A DNA stretch of 64,000 nt, from assembly GCA_947460345.1 (NCBI GenBank), contig CANHGM010000012.1, positions 26,409-90,408 of the forward strand. Reading direction: 5' to 3'. The translations under genes and the position numbers were made by a program. The DNA is from Bacteroidota bacterium (lineage in GTDB: Bacteria; Bacteroidota; Bacteroidia; UKL13-3). Positions 37,601 through 47,162 of this stretch are shown in pieces (within the stretch, counting starts at the first letter, position 1; each line of letters opens with the position of its first letter). The notes under the pieces are model-generated. The model saw only the letters and a program-made list of their open reading frames with translations, had not been told where the DNA came from and searched no databases.

Positions 37601-38737
37601 ATGAAATATATAAATAAATTAACAACCATTTTGGTCATGATGACTTTAATAGGTTGCAAAGATTCAAAAAAAGAGATTCCTACAGATACAGTTTTGAAAA
37701 TTAATTCAATTGTGAATTTATCAAACGAACAGCTTAAGAATGCCGTTATAGAAACTGGTGTTTTAGAAAAAAGAAAAATCTCAACCATTCTTAGAGTGAA
37801 TGGCAAAATTGATGTCCCACCTCAAAATATGATTTCTATTAGTGTGCCTTTTGGTGGATATTTGAAATCTACTCATTTACTTCCGGGGATGCATATACAC
37901 AAAGGTGAAATTTTAGCTACAATTGAAGATCAACAATATGTGCAATTTCAACAAGATTATTTATTGGCAAAGTCAAAAGTTAAATATTTGCAAGCAGAGT
38001 ATATCAGACAAAAAGAATTAAATCAAACCAAAGCGGTAAGCGACAAAGCTTTTCAGCAAGCAGAATCTGATTATAATAGTCAAAAAATAATCATAAAATC
38101 TTTTTATGAAAAATTAAAATTGATGCAGCTTGATCCTGATAAATTAGATGAAGGTTCGATAACTAGAAGTATAAATATATATTCACCCATTGAAGGTGTA
38201 GTTTCTAAAGTAAATGCCAATATTGGTAAATATATACCTGCTACAGATGTGTTATTTGAATTGATCAATCCTTCTGATATTCATTTAAACTTCACAGTGT
38301 TCGAAAAAGATATTGATAAGTTATATGTTGGTCAGAAAGTAGTAGCATTTAATAACCATAAAGCCAACGAGAAATATATATGTGAAATTTTATTAATCAG
38401 TTCTGATCTAAAACCTGATAGAACAGCTGAAGTTCATTGTCATTTCGAAGAATATAACAAAACTCTTTTGCCTGGTATGTATATGAATGCTGAAATTGCT
38501 TTGCAGTCTGAGAATGCTTTGTCTTTGCCTGATGACGCCATTTTGTTATTTGAAAATGAAAAGTATATATTTATCGAAAAAGATAAGAATAATTATGAGT
38601 TAACTAAAGTAGTTGTTGGTGCTTCTCAAGATGGTTTTACGATCATAGAATCACCTAAAAATATTGAGAACAAAAAAATTGTAGTAAAAGGTGCGTATAC
38701 TTTATTGATGAAAATGAAAAACGTTTCTGAAGAATAA
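37601..38737 (+). CDS. czcB: Membrane fusion protein of the metal efflux pump (CzcB/CusB family)
   Basis: 378-residue periplasmic adaptor that joins the RND pump to the TolC channel. It is a lipoprotein by its lipobox LIGC (MTLIGCKDSKK). Lipoyl/barrel halves are seen as SISVPFGGYLKSTHLLPGMHIHKGEILATIEDQQY and INIYSPIEGVVSKVNANIGKYIPATDVLFEL, on either side of an alpha hairpin (about 110-175). A beta-barrel and a membrane-proximal domain follow. It begins 9 bp after the TolC stop, and its stop lies 2 bp from the convergent kinase gene's stop. Confidence 0.9.
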   Translation: MKYINKLTTILVMMTLIGCKDSKKEIPTDTVLKINSIVNLSNEQLKNAVIETGVLEKRKISTILRVNGKIDVPPQNMISISVPFGGYLKSTHLLPGMHIHKGEILATIEDQQYVQFQQDYLLAKSKVKYLQAEYIRQKELNQTKAVSDKAFQQAESDYNSQKIIIKSFYEKLKLMQLDPDKLDEGSITRSINIYSPIEGVVSKVNANIGKYIPATDVLFELINPSDIHLNFTVFEKDIDKLYVGQKVVAFNNHKANEKYICEILLISSDLKPDRTAEVHCHFEEYNKTLLPGMYMNAEIALQSENALSLPDDAILLFENEKYIFIEKDKNNYELTKVVVGASQDGFTIIESPKNIENKKIVVKGAYTLLMKMKNVSEE

Positions 38738-38739
38738 AT

Positions 38740-39369
38740 TTATTTTATTTGGTTTATCCCAATTGGATAGTCTTCAGAAATTTTTCGAATTAGAAACTTA
38801 AAATCTTTTTCATTGTTTACAAAATCAAGTTCTGTTGAATCAATAAGTAAAATTTTTTGGTCTACAAGCTTATGCATATAATCAAAGTAACCATCTTGTA
38901 TGTTTTTTAGATAGTCGTCAGTAATGTCATTTTCATAAACTCTTCCTCTTTTTTTTATGTTTTCTTGAAGCTTTGAAACGGGCTTGTGCAGATATACCAA
39001 TAGGTCTGGCTTAGGTAATTGTAGGTTTATTATATCAAAAAGTTTTATATATAAGTCATACTCATCGTCATCTAAATTGACTTTTGAAAAAATCAAACAT
39101 TTAAAAAATATATAATCTGACACTATTCCATTGGTAAACAAATCTGTGATATATAGTTTGCTTTTAAGTTGATTAAACCTAGCAGCCAAAAAACTCATTT
39201 CAAGTGGGAAGGCATATTGCTTTGGGTGTTCATAAAACTTTGGTAAAAAACTATTGTCTTCAAACTCTTCTAATATCAATCTTTTATCAAATACTTGAGC
39301 TATTCTATTGGCCAAAGCAGTTTTGCCTGTACCAATATTTCCTTCTATAGCTATATATCTGTGATTCAC
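38740..39369 (-). CDS. Deoxynucleoside kinase (dAK/dGK family)
   Basis: Cytosolic kinase that salvages deoxynucleosides (mostly purine ones in this bacterial branch) to the monophosphates. 209 residues. Seen: the P-loop IEGNIGTGKTALA at the N-terminus; LEEFEDNSFLPKFYEHPKQYAFPLEMSFLAARF (nucleoside site); an SDYIFFKC motif in place of the usual DRS; and the LID region KKRGRVYENDIT. It starts about 15 bp after gldB ends on the same strand, so the two are probably co-transcribed. The substrate cannot be fixed from sequence. Confidence 0.88.
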   Translation of the reverse strand: MNHRYIAIEGNIGTGKTALANRIAQVFDKRLILEEFEDNSFLPKFYEHPKQYAFPLEMSFLAARFNQLKSKLYITDLFTNGIVSDYIFFKCLIFSKVNLDDDEYDLYIKLFDIINLQLPKPDLLVYLHKPVSKLQENIKKRGRVYENDITDDYLKNIQDGYFDYMHKLVDQKILLIDSTELDFVNNEKDFKFLIRKISEDYPIGINQIK

Positions 39370-39384
39370 TTTTGGGGTCGATAA

Positions 39385-40422
39385 TTAATTAGGTCTGTAC
39401 TTGCTTTCTCTCAATATTTTTGGATAATCCCTATCGTTCATTAAGGATATAAGTGAAACTTCTGGGTGCTCATTCATATAGTGTTTCACAATTTGCCATC
39501 CGCAATACATCCCAAGTCTTGGTGCTGAGGATGCAGGCACATCTGGAGAAATAGTAAATGGCCCATCTATCATAAATCTTTCATAGTCTGATTCGTTTCC
39601 ATTGAAAAATAATTTTCTTTGTGCAAAATGATTCCACATATCTGCTTGGTTTTTATCACAAAAATCTAATTGTTTTTTAGTGTATTCTCTTTTGATGGTA
39701 TCAGAAAGTTCAGGCAGCATCGCATCTATAAAATATTGTTTTTTCCCTTCTTCAATCATAGCCGCTAGAAATGTTTTATGACTGGCTTTCTCTTCAAAAG
39801 TATAATAGTAAAGTCCGTGCATGATGGTAGTAACTATATATTCTTTTCTCATTCTTCTTATTTGATAAGTATTTAATTCAGGAATAACTTTATATCCATC
39901 AAAATCTTCTCCTAAAAAATGATCAAGACTGATGGCAATAGTATTGGGGAAAACTCTTACTTTAGAACCCACTTCATCTATAATGGTAGTAACTGAAGGA
40001 ATTTTAGCAGTAGGAAAATGATATTTGAAATGCTTTAAAGCTCCAGTTAATTCTTCATCAATATCTTTTATATCGGTATATTGCTTTTCAACTTCATGAT
40101 ATAGTTTTTTAATTAACGGATGTGTAACAAAATTTTTCAAGCTATCAAACCTATTATAGTTACCATTCATCATTTGATAATTTAACACTCGGTCAACATA
40201 TAAATTAAAAAACAAGCTATCACGCGTATAAACAGATTGTAGCGAGGATTCATAATGGTTTAAGTCTGCTGAAAATATCTCCTTCTCAAATCTATAAATG
40301 GTTGGTTTTACATTAATTTCATCTGTATCTATGTTTAATCGGTCTGAATGACAAGAGGCTATTGTGACAAAAATCAATGAAATATATAACCATTTAATAT
40401 TTTTATACATGTGTTTTTGCAT
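39385..40422 (-). CDS. gldB: Gliding motility lipoprotein GldB
   Basis: 345 residues if started at 40422; the ATG at 40410 (MYKNIKWLYIS) gives a more normal lipoprotein signal, with lipobox IASC. Family landmarks: RFEKEIFSADLNHYE near the N-terminus; DSLFFNLYVDRVLNY; ISLDHFLGEDFDGYKVIPELNTYQIRRMRKEYI in the middle; and RLGMYCGWQIVKHYMNEHPEVSL at the C-terminus. GldB is required for gliding and T9SS function in flavobacteria; its exact role is not known. In Flavobacterium johnsoniae nadE lies nearby, as it does here. Confidence 0.88.
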   Translation of the reverse strand: MQKHMYKNIKWLYISLIFVTIASCHSDRLNIDTDEINVKPTIYRFEKEIFSADLNHYESSLQSVYTRDSLFFNLYVDRVLNYQMMNGNYNRFDSLKNFVTHPLIKKLYHEVEKQYTDIKDIDEELTGALKHFKYHFPTAKIPSVTTIIDEVGSKVRVFPNTIAISLDHFLGEDFDGYKVIPELNTYQIRRMRKEYIVTTIMHGLYYYTFEEKASHKTFLAAMIEEGKKQYFIDAMLPELSDTIKREYTKKQLDFCDKNQADMWNHFAQRKLFFNGNESDYERFMIDGPFTISPDVPASSAPRLGMYCGWQIVKHYMNEHPEVSLISLMNDRDYPKILRESKYRPN

Positions 40423-40432
40423 ATTTTTGCTT

Positions 40433-40448
40433 TAAGTTTGCAAACATA
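40433..40448. promoter_or_regulatory. Palindromic shared -7 element: bidirectional promoter for gldB and the porT-like gene
   Basis: TAAGTTTGCAAACATA. The plus strand reads TAAGTTTG (40433-40440) and the minus strand TATGTTTG (40448-40441), so two perfect TAnnTTTG boxes abut at the central GC. The plus-strand leader is 33 nt to the ATG at 40474. The minus-strand ATG is 18 or 30 nt away, depending on the gldB start. Confidence 0.6.
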
Positions 40449-40473
40449 CTAACGTAAATCTAATTATATACAT

Positions 40474-41226
40474 ATGAAAAAAATACTTATAGCTGTTTTA
40501 CTTCTAAGTAATACAGTATTCGCTCAAACTAAAGACAATAGTGCTAATCAATTTAAATATAGATTTGGTGTAAAAATAGCTCCTAATGTGGCTTGGCTTA
40601 AAAGTGATGATAAATTATTGACGAATGATAAAGCGACAGTCAACTTTTCTTATGGTCTTACATTCGATTATAGATTAAGTAAAAGTAAAACTTTTATGTT
40701 CACAACTGGTTTTGATGTGACTAATATTAACAGTAAGTCAACTATAAACAAGGGGCTAAGTTTTACCAATCCTAAATACGATACTTCGTCTACTAAAGAC
40801 TTAACTTCTAATTCTACAAAATATAGCAACAAACTTAAATATTTAGAAATCCCTTTGTTGTTTTCAGGCAGAACTAAAGAAATAGGATATATGACTTATT
40901 TTTTTCAAGCTGGTTTCACTCCTTCATTTTTACTCAATCAAAAAGCATATATAACTCCTGACAATTCTAAGATTGCCATTGATGGTAAAGTATTGTTAAA
41001 TTCAGATTTGAAAGAAGACTATGTAACCAAACAAGACGATATAGCTATGTTTAGAATGGGATATATATTGGGTGCTGGGGCTGAATATAATTTACAAGGA
41101 ACCACTTCACTTATAGGAAGCATCAGGTTTAATAATGGGCTGTTTAATATAATGAAAGACCCAAACAAAGAATTCCTACCAGTTAAAAATAGTTATATAT
41201 CACTTAATATTGGTATCGTTTTTTAA
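40474..41226 (+). CDS. PorT-family outer-membrane beta-barrel protein
   Basis: 250 residues with a signal peptide (ends TVFAQ). Eight or so amphipathic strands are seen (FGVKIAPNVAWLKS, YGLTFDYRLS, FMFTTGFDVTNI, LEIPLLFSGR, FFQAGFTPSFL, MGYILGAGAEY, SLIGSIRFNNGLF, SYISLNIGIVF), ending in an aromatic residue as outer-membrane barrels do. PorT is a T9SS part, but this barrel family has many paralogues, so membership in the machine is not certain. Its stop and the nadE start share one base (TAATG), so translation is coupled. Confidence 0.8.
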   Translation: MKKILIAVLLLSNTVFAQTKDNSANQFKYRFGVKIAPNVAWLKSDDKLLTNDKATVNFSYGLTFDYRLSKSKTFMFTTGFDVTNINSKSTINKGLSFTNPKYDTSSTKDLTSNSTKYSNKLKYLEIPLLFSGRTKEIGYMTYFFQAGFTPSFLLNQKAYITPDNSKIAIDGKVLLNSDLKEDYVTKQDDIAMFRMGYILGAGAEYNLQGTTSLIGSIRFNNGLFNIMKDPNKEFLPVKNSYISLNIGIVF

Positions 41227-42878
41227 TGCTTAAAGTTGCTCTTGTTCAGCTTAATCCTCATGTTGCCAATATTGAGGAGAACTCGAATAAAATAATATCT
41301 TATATAAATCAAGCTAAACTAAAAGGCGTTGATTTGGTGGTATTTCCTGAGTTGAGTATATGTGGGTATCCGCCCATGGATTTTCTTAATTTTAGTGAAT
41401 TTGTAAACAACTGCAACAAAGCTATTAATAAAATAGCCGAAGAATGTACTGATATAGCTGCAATTGTTGGTGGACCATTGGTTAACCCTTTGCCGGAAGG
41501 TAAAGATTTATATAATGCAGCTTTTATTCTTGAAGCAGGTAAAATTAAACAAACCATCAAAAAAACACTCTTACCCAATTATGATGTTTTTGACGAATAT
41601 AGATATTTTGAACCCAATAACGAGTTTCAATTAGTTACTTGTAAAGGGGTGAAAATGGCTCTTACTATTTGTGAAGATTTATGGAATTTGAATAGCAATC
41701 CTTTATATATCAAAAACCCTATGGACGAATTGATAAAATTTGAACCAGATTTGATGATAAATATTGCTGCTTCACCTTTCTCTTATACCCATCCTCAAAA
41801 ACGCAAAGAAGTTTTAATTGATAATATTTCTAAATATAATATTCCGGTGATGTATGTCAATCAATCGGGTGCTCAAACCGAATTGGTTTTTGACGGTAAC
41901 TCGCAAGTGATGAATACCGATGGGACTTCCTTTTGTATGAGAAGTTTTGATGAAGCCATGGAGGTTTTTTGTGTTGAAAATAACTATATATTACCCTTAG
42001 ATAATCTCAGAAAAACATATACGCAAAATGCTGACTTTTCAGAATATGAATTAATTGAATGGGCTTTGGTTCAAGGCATCAGAGATTATTTCAAAAAATC
42101 TGGTTTTAGTAAAGCTATTCTTGGTTTAAGTGGGGGAGTAGATTCAGCCCTTGTTCAGGTTTTAGCAACCAAAGCTTTAGGGGTTGAAAATGTGTTACCA
42201 GTGCTCATGCCTTCTCAATATTCATCAGACCATTCTGTATCTGATTCTTTAAAACTGATTGAAAACCTTGGCTGTAAAGAACATTTTATAGTTCCTATCA
42301 AGTCAGTATATACTGAGATTGAAAATACACTTAAACCCTTTTTTCTAGATAAACCCGCTAATGTAACTGAAGAAAATATACAATCAAGAATTAGAGGTTT
42401 ATATGTAATGGCTTTGAGCAACAAACACGGACATATATTGCTAAATACTTCTAATAAAAGTGAATTGGCTGTTGGCTATGGTACGTTATATGGCGATATG
42501 GCTGGGGGACTTTCAGTGATTGGAGATTTATATAAAACTCAAGTATATAAGTTGTGTGAGTGGATTAATAAAGACCAAGAAATTATCCCTAATAATATAC
42601 TGATAAAAGCCCCAAGTGCTGAGCTCCGCCCTGGGCAAAAAGATTCTGATTCGTTACCTGATTACGATATTCTTGACAAAATCTTATATCATTATATCGA
42701 AGAAAATAATTCTGCCAATCAATTAATAGAGATGGGGTATGAGGCAAATTTAGTAAATAGAATATTGAGATTGGTGAACATGAATGAATATAAAAGAAAA
42801 CAAACGCCTCCAATATTAAGAGTTTCTCCTAGAGCTTTTGGCTCAGGCAGAAGAATGCCAATTGTAGCAAAATATTAG
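41226..42878 (+). CDS. nadE: Glutamine-dependent NAD+ synthetase
   Basis: Last step of NAD synthesis: amidates nicotinate adenine dinucleotide using glutamine and ATP. 550 residues in two domains. The nitrilase-type glutaminase has the triad E42 (FPELSICGYPP), K113 (KKTLLPNYDVFDE) and C149 (TICEDLW). The ATP-pyrophosphatase domain has GLSGGVDSALV near 300 and the later NKSELAVGYGTLYGDMAGG and PSAELRPGQKDSDSLPDYDILD. The start codon overlaps the stop of the upstream barrel gene by one base. Confidence 0.96.
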   Translation: MLKVALVQLNPHVANIEENSNKIISYINQAKLKGVDLVVFPELSICGYPPMDFLNFSEFVNNCNKAINKIAEECTDIAAIVGGPLVNPLPEGKDLYNAAFILEAGKIKQTIKKTLLPNYDVFDEYRYFEPNNEFQLVTCKGVKMALTICEDLWNLNSNPLYIKNPMDELIKFEPDLMINIAASPFSYTHPQKRKEVLIDNISKYNIPVMYVNQSGAQTELVFDGNSQVMNTDGTSFCMRSFDEAMEVFCVENNYILPLDNLRKTYTQNADFSEYELIEWALVQGIRDYFKKSGFSKAILGLSGGVDSALVQVLATKALGVENVLPVLMPSQYSSDHSVSDSLKLIENLGCKEHFIVPIKSVYTEIENTLKPFFLDKPANVTEENIQSRIRGLYVMALSNKHGHILLNTSNKSELAVGYGTLYGDMAGGLSVIGDLYKTQVYKLCEWINKDQEIIPNNILIKAPSAELRPGQKDSDSLPDYDILDKILYHYIEENNSANQLIEMGYEANLVNRILRLVNMNEYKRKQTPPILRVSPRAFGSGRRMPIVAKY

Positions 42879-42932
42879 TTTTGTTGTTTTAATTGTTTCT
42901 TGTATTTTGCGTGGGTTAATTAATATCAACTC

Positions 42933-45900
42933 ATGAAAAAAAATATACTATTACTTTTTGTTTTATTTAGTTCTCTTGGACATATATATGCCCAAGGTGG
43001 ATGGTCGCAAAATCTAAACTTCACCGGAGCAGCAAGAACTTTCCCATCTACATTTACTATTGGTACTGATGTATATATGGGATTAGGTTTAAAAACAATT
43101 GCACCACAATCACCATGTAAAGATTTCTGGAAATTTAACCCAACCACTGGTACATGGAGCCAAATGGCAGATTTTGGTGGGTTAGCTAGATGGGCTGGTT
43201 ATGGCTTTTCTATCGATGGAAAAGGGTATGCAGGTAATGGAAGAGATTCTGTTCCTAACTCGTTTAATGACCATTGGGAATATGATACCACTACCAACAG
43301 CTGGACACAAAAAGCCAATTTCCCTGGTGCTACCAGAAGAGGTTGTGCAGCTGCGTCATACAACGGAAAAGGGTATGTAGGTATGGGATGGGATGGTACC
43401 AACTATTATGATGATTGGTATGAGTATGACCCAACAAATGATACATGGACACAAAAAGCCAGTTATCCTTTTGGTGCTATTAATTATCCATGTGCTTTTA
43501 CTTTAGGCGATCAAATATATGTAGGTACTGGTTATAATGCTACCACCTATTCTTCTAACTTTTGTAAGTACGACCAAGCAACCGATTCATGGAATAACAT
43601 GAATGGTATCAGCGGTTCAGGTAGATATGGTGCTGCTGCTTTTGTTGTTGGTGGCTATGCATATGTGGGTACTGGAGGTACACAAAACAATACCCCTTTT
43701 ACTGATTTTTGGAGATATGATACTGCTACTGGTGATTGGACCCAAATGTCTGATATGCCTGGTGCCACTAGATATTGTGCAGCATTTTCATATGGCGGTA
43801 AAGGCTATGTGGCCTTAGGCGATTCTAATAATGCCCTTCGTACATATATATGGACTTTTGACACCACCAGCATATATACGCAAGTGAGTAATGCTAACTT
43901 ATGTCCTAAAACAACAAATACGGTTCAATTCACAACCACAGATAGTCTTGACCCAAGTAATATGTTTATTCTTGAAATATCTGATTCATCGGGCGATTTC
44001 ACCTTCCCAACCGCATTAGATACGGTTTATGGAAATGTGAGCGATAGTTTTGTGTTTGATTTGCCATCATCCTTACCAGCTGGGGTGCATTATCTCATGC
44101 GAACAAGATCTTCTCTGCCTTCAATCAATGGTTATGTAACAAGTCAATATATATCAATAAACCAAGCACCAATAATAGTAATTCCTGGTAGCACATCGCA
44201 ATCGTTTTGTGGCAATGGAAGTATTAAATTGGCTGCTGATACAAGTTATATAGGTGTGAACTATGAATCATTTTACTTAGATATTATATATGATGCTACT
44301 AAAGGCCAAAGCACTTTGTCAAACTCAGATAAAGTATATATGCACTCAGGAACAACAGATACTACGATAACTGGGACTACATGGTCTAATATAGTAGGAA
44401 ATTATGGACAAGATGATGGTATAGGAAAAATGGATTCTTTAGGCAATGACCTTTGGAAAATTTCGATAGATGTATCTAAATATTATTCACTAGGTTATGG
44501 TTATGGTGCAAAATATATAGCCATGACATTTAGAAATGGTGATGGAACCAAAACAGGTAAATCAAGTAGTAATGATGATATATACATCAATATATATAAT
44601 GGCAATGTTATTAATTCTACATCTAATGCTGTTTCTGCTTCTTTCAGATCTGGCTATCAATGGCTAAATGCCAATGGCGTAATTGCTGGTGCCAATGGTC
44701 CAGTATATCAAGCCAGCACCACAGGCGATTATAAATTAGTGGTAAGTGGAATCTGCAGCGATACTTCTCAAACGTATTCTGTACAAGCATTCTCTAGTTT
44801 TAATTCTGGTTATATATTGTCTGCTTCGTCTGTGTGTTTAGGCACTGCCATTAATTTTGACGATACAACTTCATCAAATTCAAATGGATCCAGATTGTGG
44901 AATTTTGGTGATGGTAGCAATACATCTCAAGTTAAATCTCCTTCTCATACATATAGTGCTGCAGGAAATTATACTGTTACTTTATATTTATATTATGCTG
45001 GCGGTTGTGTTGACTCAGTTAAAAAGAATGTGACTGTAAATCCAAATCCTACTGCAAGTATTAATGCTGTATATAACAATACCCAATGCGAATCAAAAAA
45101 TGTATATAGTTTCATCGATGCTTCATCTGCTGCTGGGGGGGCAATTGCTTCAAGAAGTTGGAACTATGGTGATGGTTTTGTGGATACTGCTAGCAATTCT
45201 AATCACTCTTATACATCAGCTGGTGCATATAAAATGACTTTAATTGTAACGTCAGATAAGGGTTGTATAGATTCTGCATCACTAAATTTAACCATCAATC
45301 CATCTGTTAAACAAAATATGTTTATAAACGCTATTACCCAATGTTTAACAGGTAATAGCTTTAGTTTTATTGATAGTTCAACTATATCAAGCGGCACTAT
45401 ATCACAACACGATTGGGATTTTGGCGATGGAAATAATTCGTCAAATACTATTTCTCCTAGTCATTCATATACAACAGCAGGTTCGTATCAAGTAAAACTA
45501 ATCAATGCCACCAATTTAGGTTGTGCAGATACATTAATAAGAACAGTGACTGTAGTAAACAAACCTACTGCTTCTGTTTCTCCGGCTTCAGTTCAACCAT
45601 TCTGTCAAGGTGGTTCTGTTACATTAAAAACGTCAAGTAATACTGGTTATACATATCAATGGTTTAAAAATGGAACTGCTATAACTGGTGCCAATGCTGA
45701 TAGTATAGTAGTTAGCGATTCAGGTGATTACCATGTAACTATTCAAGTACCAGGTGGTTGTGGAGATACTAGTAAATCGGTAACTATTAAGGTTAAACCT
45801 AAAGTTACACTTTCTAGTATCAGTGGTAAATCATTGGTAATGGGTACTATGCAACAATCATATACAGTAGCCAAAATGAGTGGTGTTACATATAACTGGA

Positions 45901-46292
45901 TAGTAACGGGTGGTGTTATCCAAAGCGGACAAGGCACTGATTCTATAGTAGTGCTTTGGAGTGTTGGAACTGGTAAGGTTAAAGTATATGCTGAATGTGC
46001 TGATACCGTTTCGTTAGATGTGACTATTACATTAGTTATAAGCAACAACAAACTAGCTCAACTTATTCATATATATCCTAACCCAACTAAAGATGTGTTA
46101 ACCATTGATGCTTCTAATATTGCCCAAACATATACCCTTAAATTGGTAGATATTCATGGAAAACAATTGATGATTCAAAATAAAAACACAGGCATCACAT
46201 CGCTTGATTTGAGTCAATTGCCAGCAGGTATATATATTGTTGAATGGGATAACCAACAAGATATATACAGACAAATGATTATTAAAGAATAA
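42933..46292 (+). CDS. T9SS-secreted Kelch and PKD domain protein
   Basis: 1119 residues with a signal peptide (ends HIYAQ). Six Kelch blades lie at about 25-310; each has the pattern GKGYVGMG...WYEYDPTNDTWTQKA. An Ig-like linker region (about 315-640) follows, then two or three PKD domains (LWNFGDGSNTSQVKSPSHTYSAAGNYTVTL; RSWNYGDGF; HDWDFGDGNNSS), and an Ig-like domain with a GxYxWFKNGTAITG-type motif. The type A sorting domain runs IHIYPNPTKDVLTID...LPAGIYIVEW. It is probably a surface protein that binds carbohydrate or protein. A terminator lies 20 bp after the stop. Confidence 0.9.
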   Translation: MKKNILLLFVLFSSLGHIYAQGGWSQNLNFTGAARTFPSTFTIGTDVYMGLGLKTIAPQSPCKDFWKFNPTTGTWSQMADFGGLARWAGYGFSIDGKGYAGNGRDSVPNSFNDHWEYDTTTNSWTQKANFPGATRRGCAAASYNGKGYVGMGWDGTNYYDDWYEYDPTNDTWTQKASYPFGAINYPCAFTLGDQIYVGTGYNATTYSSNFCKYDQATDSWNNMNGISGSGRYGAAAFVVGGYAYVGTGGTQNNTPFTDFWRYDTATGDWTQMSDMPGATRYCAAFSYGGKGYVALGDSNNALRTYIWTFDTTSIYTQVSNANLCPKTTNTVQFTTTDSLDPSNMFILEISDSSGDFTFPTALDTVYGNVSDSFVFDLPSSLPAGVHYLMRTRSSLPSINGYVTSQYISINQAPIIVIPGSTSQSFCGNGSIKLAADTSYIGVNYESFYLDIIYDATKGQSTLSNSDKVYMHSGTTDTTITGTTWSNIVGNYGQDDGIGKMDSLGNDLWKISIDVSKYYSLGYGYGAKYIAMTFRNGDGTKTGKSSSNDDIYINIYNGNVINSTSNAVSASFRSGYQWLNANGVIAGANGPVYQASTTGDYKLVVSGICSDTSQTYSVQAFSSFNSGYILSASSVCLGTAINFDDTTSSNSNGSRLWNFGDGSNTSQVKSPSHTYSAAGNYTVTLYLYYAGGCVDSVKKNVTVNPNPTASINAVYNNTQCESKNVYSFIDASSAAGGAIASRSWNYGDGFVDTASNSNHSYTSAGAYKMTLIVTSDKGCIDSASLNLTINPSVKQNMFINAITQCLTGNSFSFIDSSTISSGTISQHDWDFGDGNNSSNTISPSHSYTTAGSYQVKLINATNLGCADTLIRTVTVVNKPTASVSPASVQPFCQGGSVTLKTSSNTGYTYQWFKNGTAITGANADSIVVSDSGDYHVTIQVPGGCGDTSKSVTIKVKPKVTLSSISGKSLVMGTMQQSYTVAKMSGVTYNWIVTGGVIQSGQGTDSIVVLWSVGTGKVKVYAECADTVSLDVTITLVISNNKLAQLIHIYPNPTKDVLTIDASNIAQTYTLKLVDIHGKQLMIQNKNTGITSLDLSQLPAGIYIVEWDNQQDIYRQMIIKE

Positions 46293-46311
46293 GAAACTAA
46301 TATAAAAATAG

Positions 46312-46348
46312 AAAACTCCGATATCGCTTAGATGTCGGAGTTTTTTTT
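46312..46348 (+). terminator. Intrinsic terminator after the Kelch/PKD gene
   Basis: AAAACTCCGA pairs with TCGGAGTTTT, followed by a run of eight T. The loop is about 12 nt. Confidence 0.85.
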
Positions 46349-46359
46349 ATTCTAACAAC

Positions 46360-46598
46360 ACGTTATCGTCTTTCTCCAAGAACCGTGATACCAATATAAA
46401 AGTAGGGTTTGTAATCCGGATTAAAACATCTCAAACCTTTTTTGATATAAGAGACTCATTTCAAATTATAAATTACCAACGTTATCGCCGTTTTCCAAGA
46501 TCGTTGATACTATTATAAAAGTAGGATTTGCAATCCGGATTTAAACACCTCAATCCTTTTTTGTTATATGAGACTCTTTTCAAATAACAGATTACATA
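46360..46598. repeat. Tandem pair of diverged 119-bp intergenic repeats
   Basis: The stretch 46293-46701 has no gene. Unit 1 (46360-46478) and unit 2 (46479-about 46598) follow each other directly. Both start ACGTTATCG, share TTTTCTCCAAGA-like text, then TATAAAAGTAGG[GA]TTTG[TC]AATCCGGATT, then CTCAA[AT]CCTTTTTTG and GAGACTC[AT]TTTCAAAT. Identity is about 80 % by eye. The 104 bases after it, up to the next start, show nothing. Confidence 0.75.
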
Positions 46599-46701
46599 TA
46601 AATGTCAATTTATAAATCTAAAGAATCCTTCAATATTATTCCATCTCGAATCTAAATATTTTCTAAAGAATAAATTGACTTAAATTCCCTTTTTTTGCAT
46701 C

Positions 46702-47085
46702 ATGAAAAAGAGTTTATATATATTACTGTTTGTTTTTTTATATGCATGCATCAACCAAACTACAACTCCATCTAATATTGATTCTACTGCAACTCAAGTA
46801 AATCAAACAAATGATATGGTATTAGATTCCAATCAACACACAACAACTATTGAAAAAGAAATTGAGATTCTCACTTTAGAAAACGGAACATTTGGTTATT
46901 TTATTCAATACAATGGAATGAAGATTAAACAAACAACCATTCCTAGTGCTGCCGGTAAAAACGGTTTCCATTCAAAAGTAGATGCTGAAAAAGTGGCTAG
47001 CTTAGTGCTGCAAAAAATTAAAAGAAACGAAATGCCTCCCACCGTTTCTTCATCTGAACTTGATAGCTTACAAGTAGTGAGATAA
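46702..47085 (+). CDS. DUF4907-like lipoprotein
   Basis: 127 residues with lipobox LYAC. A Thr/Asn-rich spacer leads to the domain FGYFIQYNGMKIKQTTIPSAAGKNGFHSKVDAEKVASLVLQKIKRNEMPPTVSSSELDSL, whose NG-F-SK-DAEKVA and NEMPPTV features fit the Bacteroidota family DUF4907. These small proteins often occur beside Kelch-repeat proteins, as here. Function unknown. No promoter element of the TAnnTTTG type was found before it. Confidence 0.7.
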   Translation: MKKSLYILLFVFLYACINQTTTPSNIDSTATQVNQTNDMVLDSNQHTTTIEKEIEILTLENGTFGYFIQYNGMKIKQTTIPSAAGKNGFHSKVDAEKVASLVLQKIKRNEMPPTVSSSELDSLQVVR

Positions 47086-47162
47086 TATTTTTTTAACACA
47101 TATTTTTCTTATCTATTATTTTTGATTTCTCACGTAATTTGCGACTCATTTTTTACATACAC

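Noticed and set aside
46360..46598. Tandem units as a CRISPR array
   Set aside because: Only two copies of 119 bp, similar along their full length with no unique spacers, and no cas genes.
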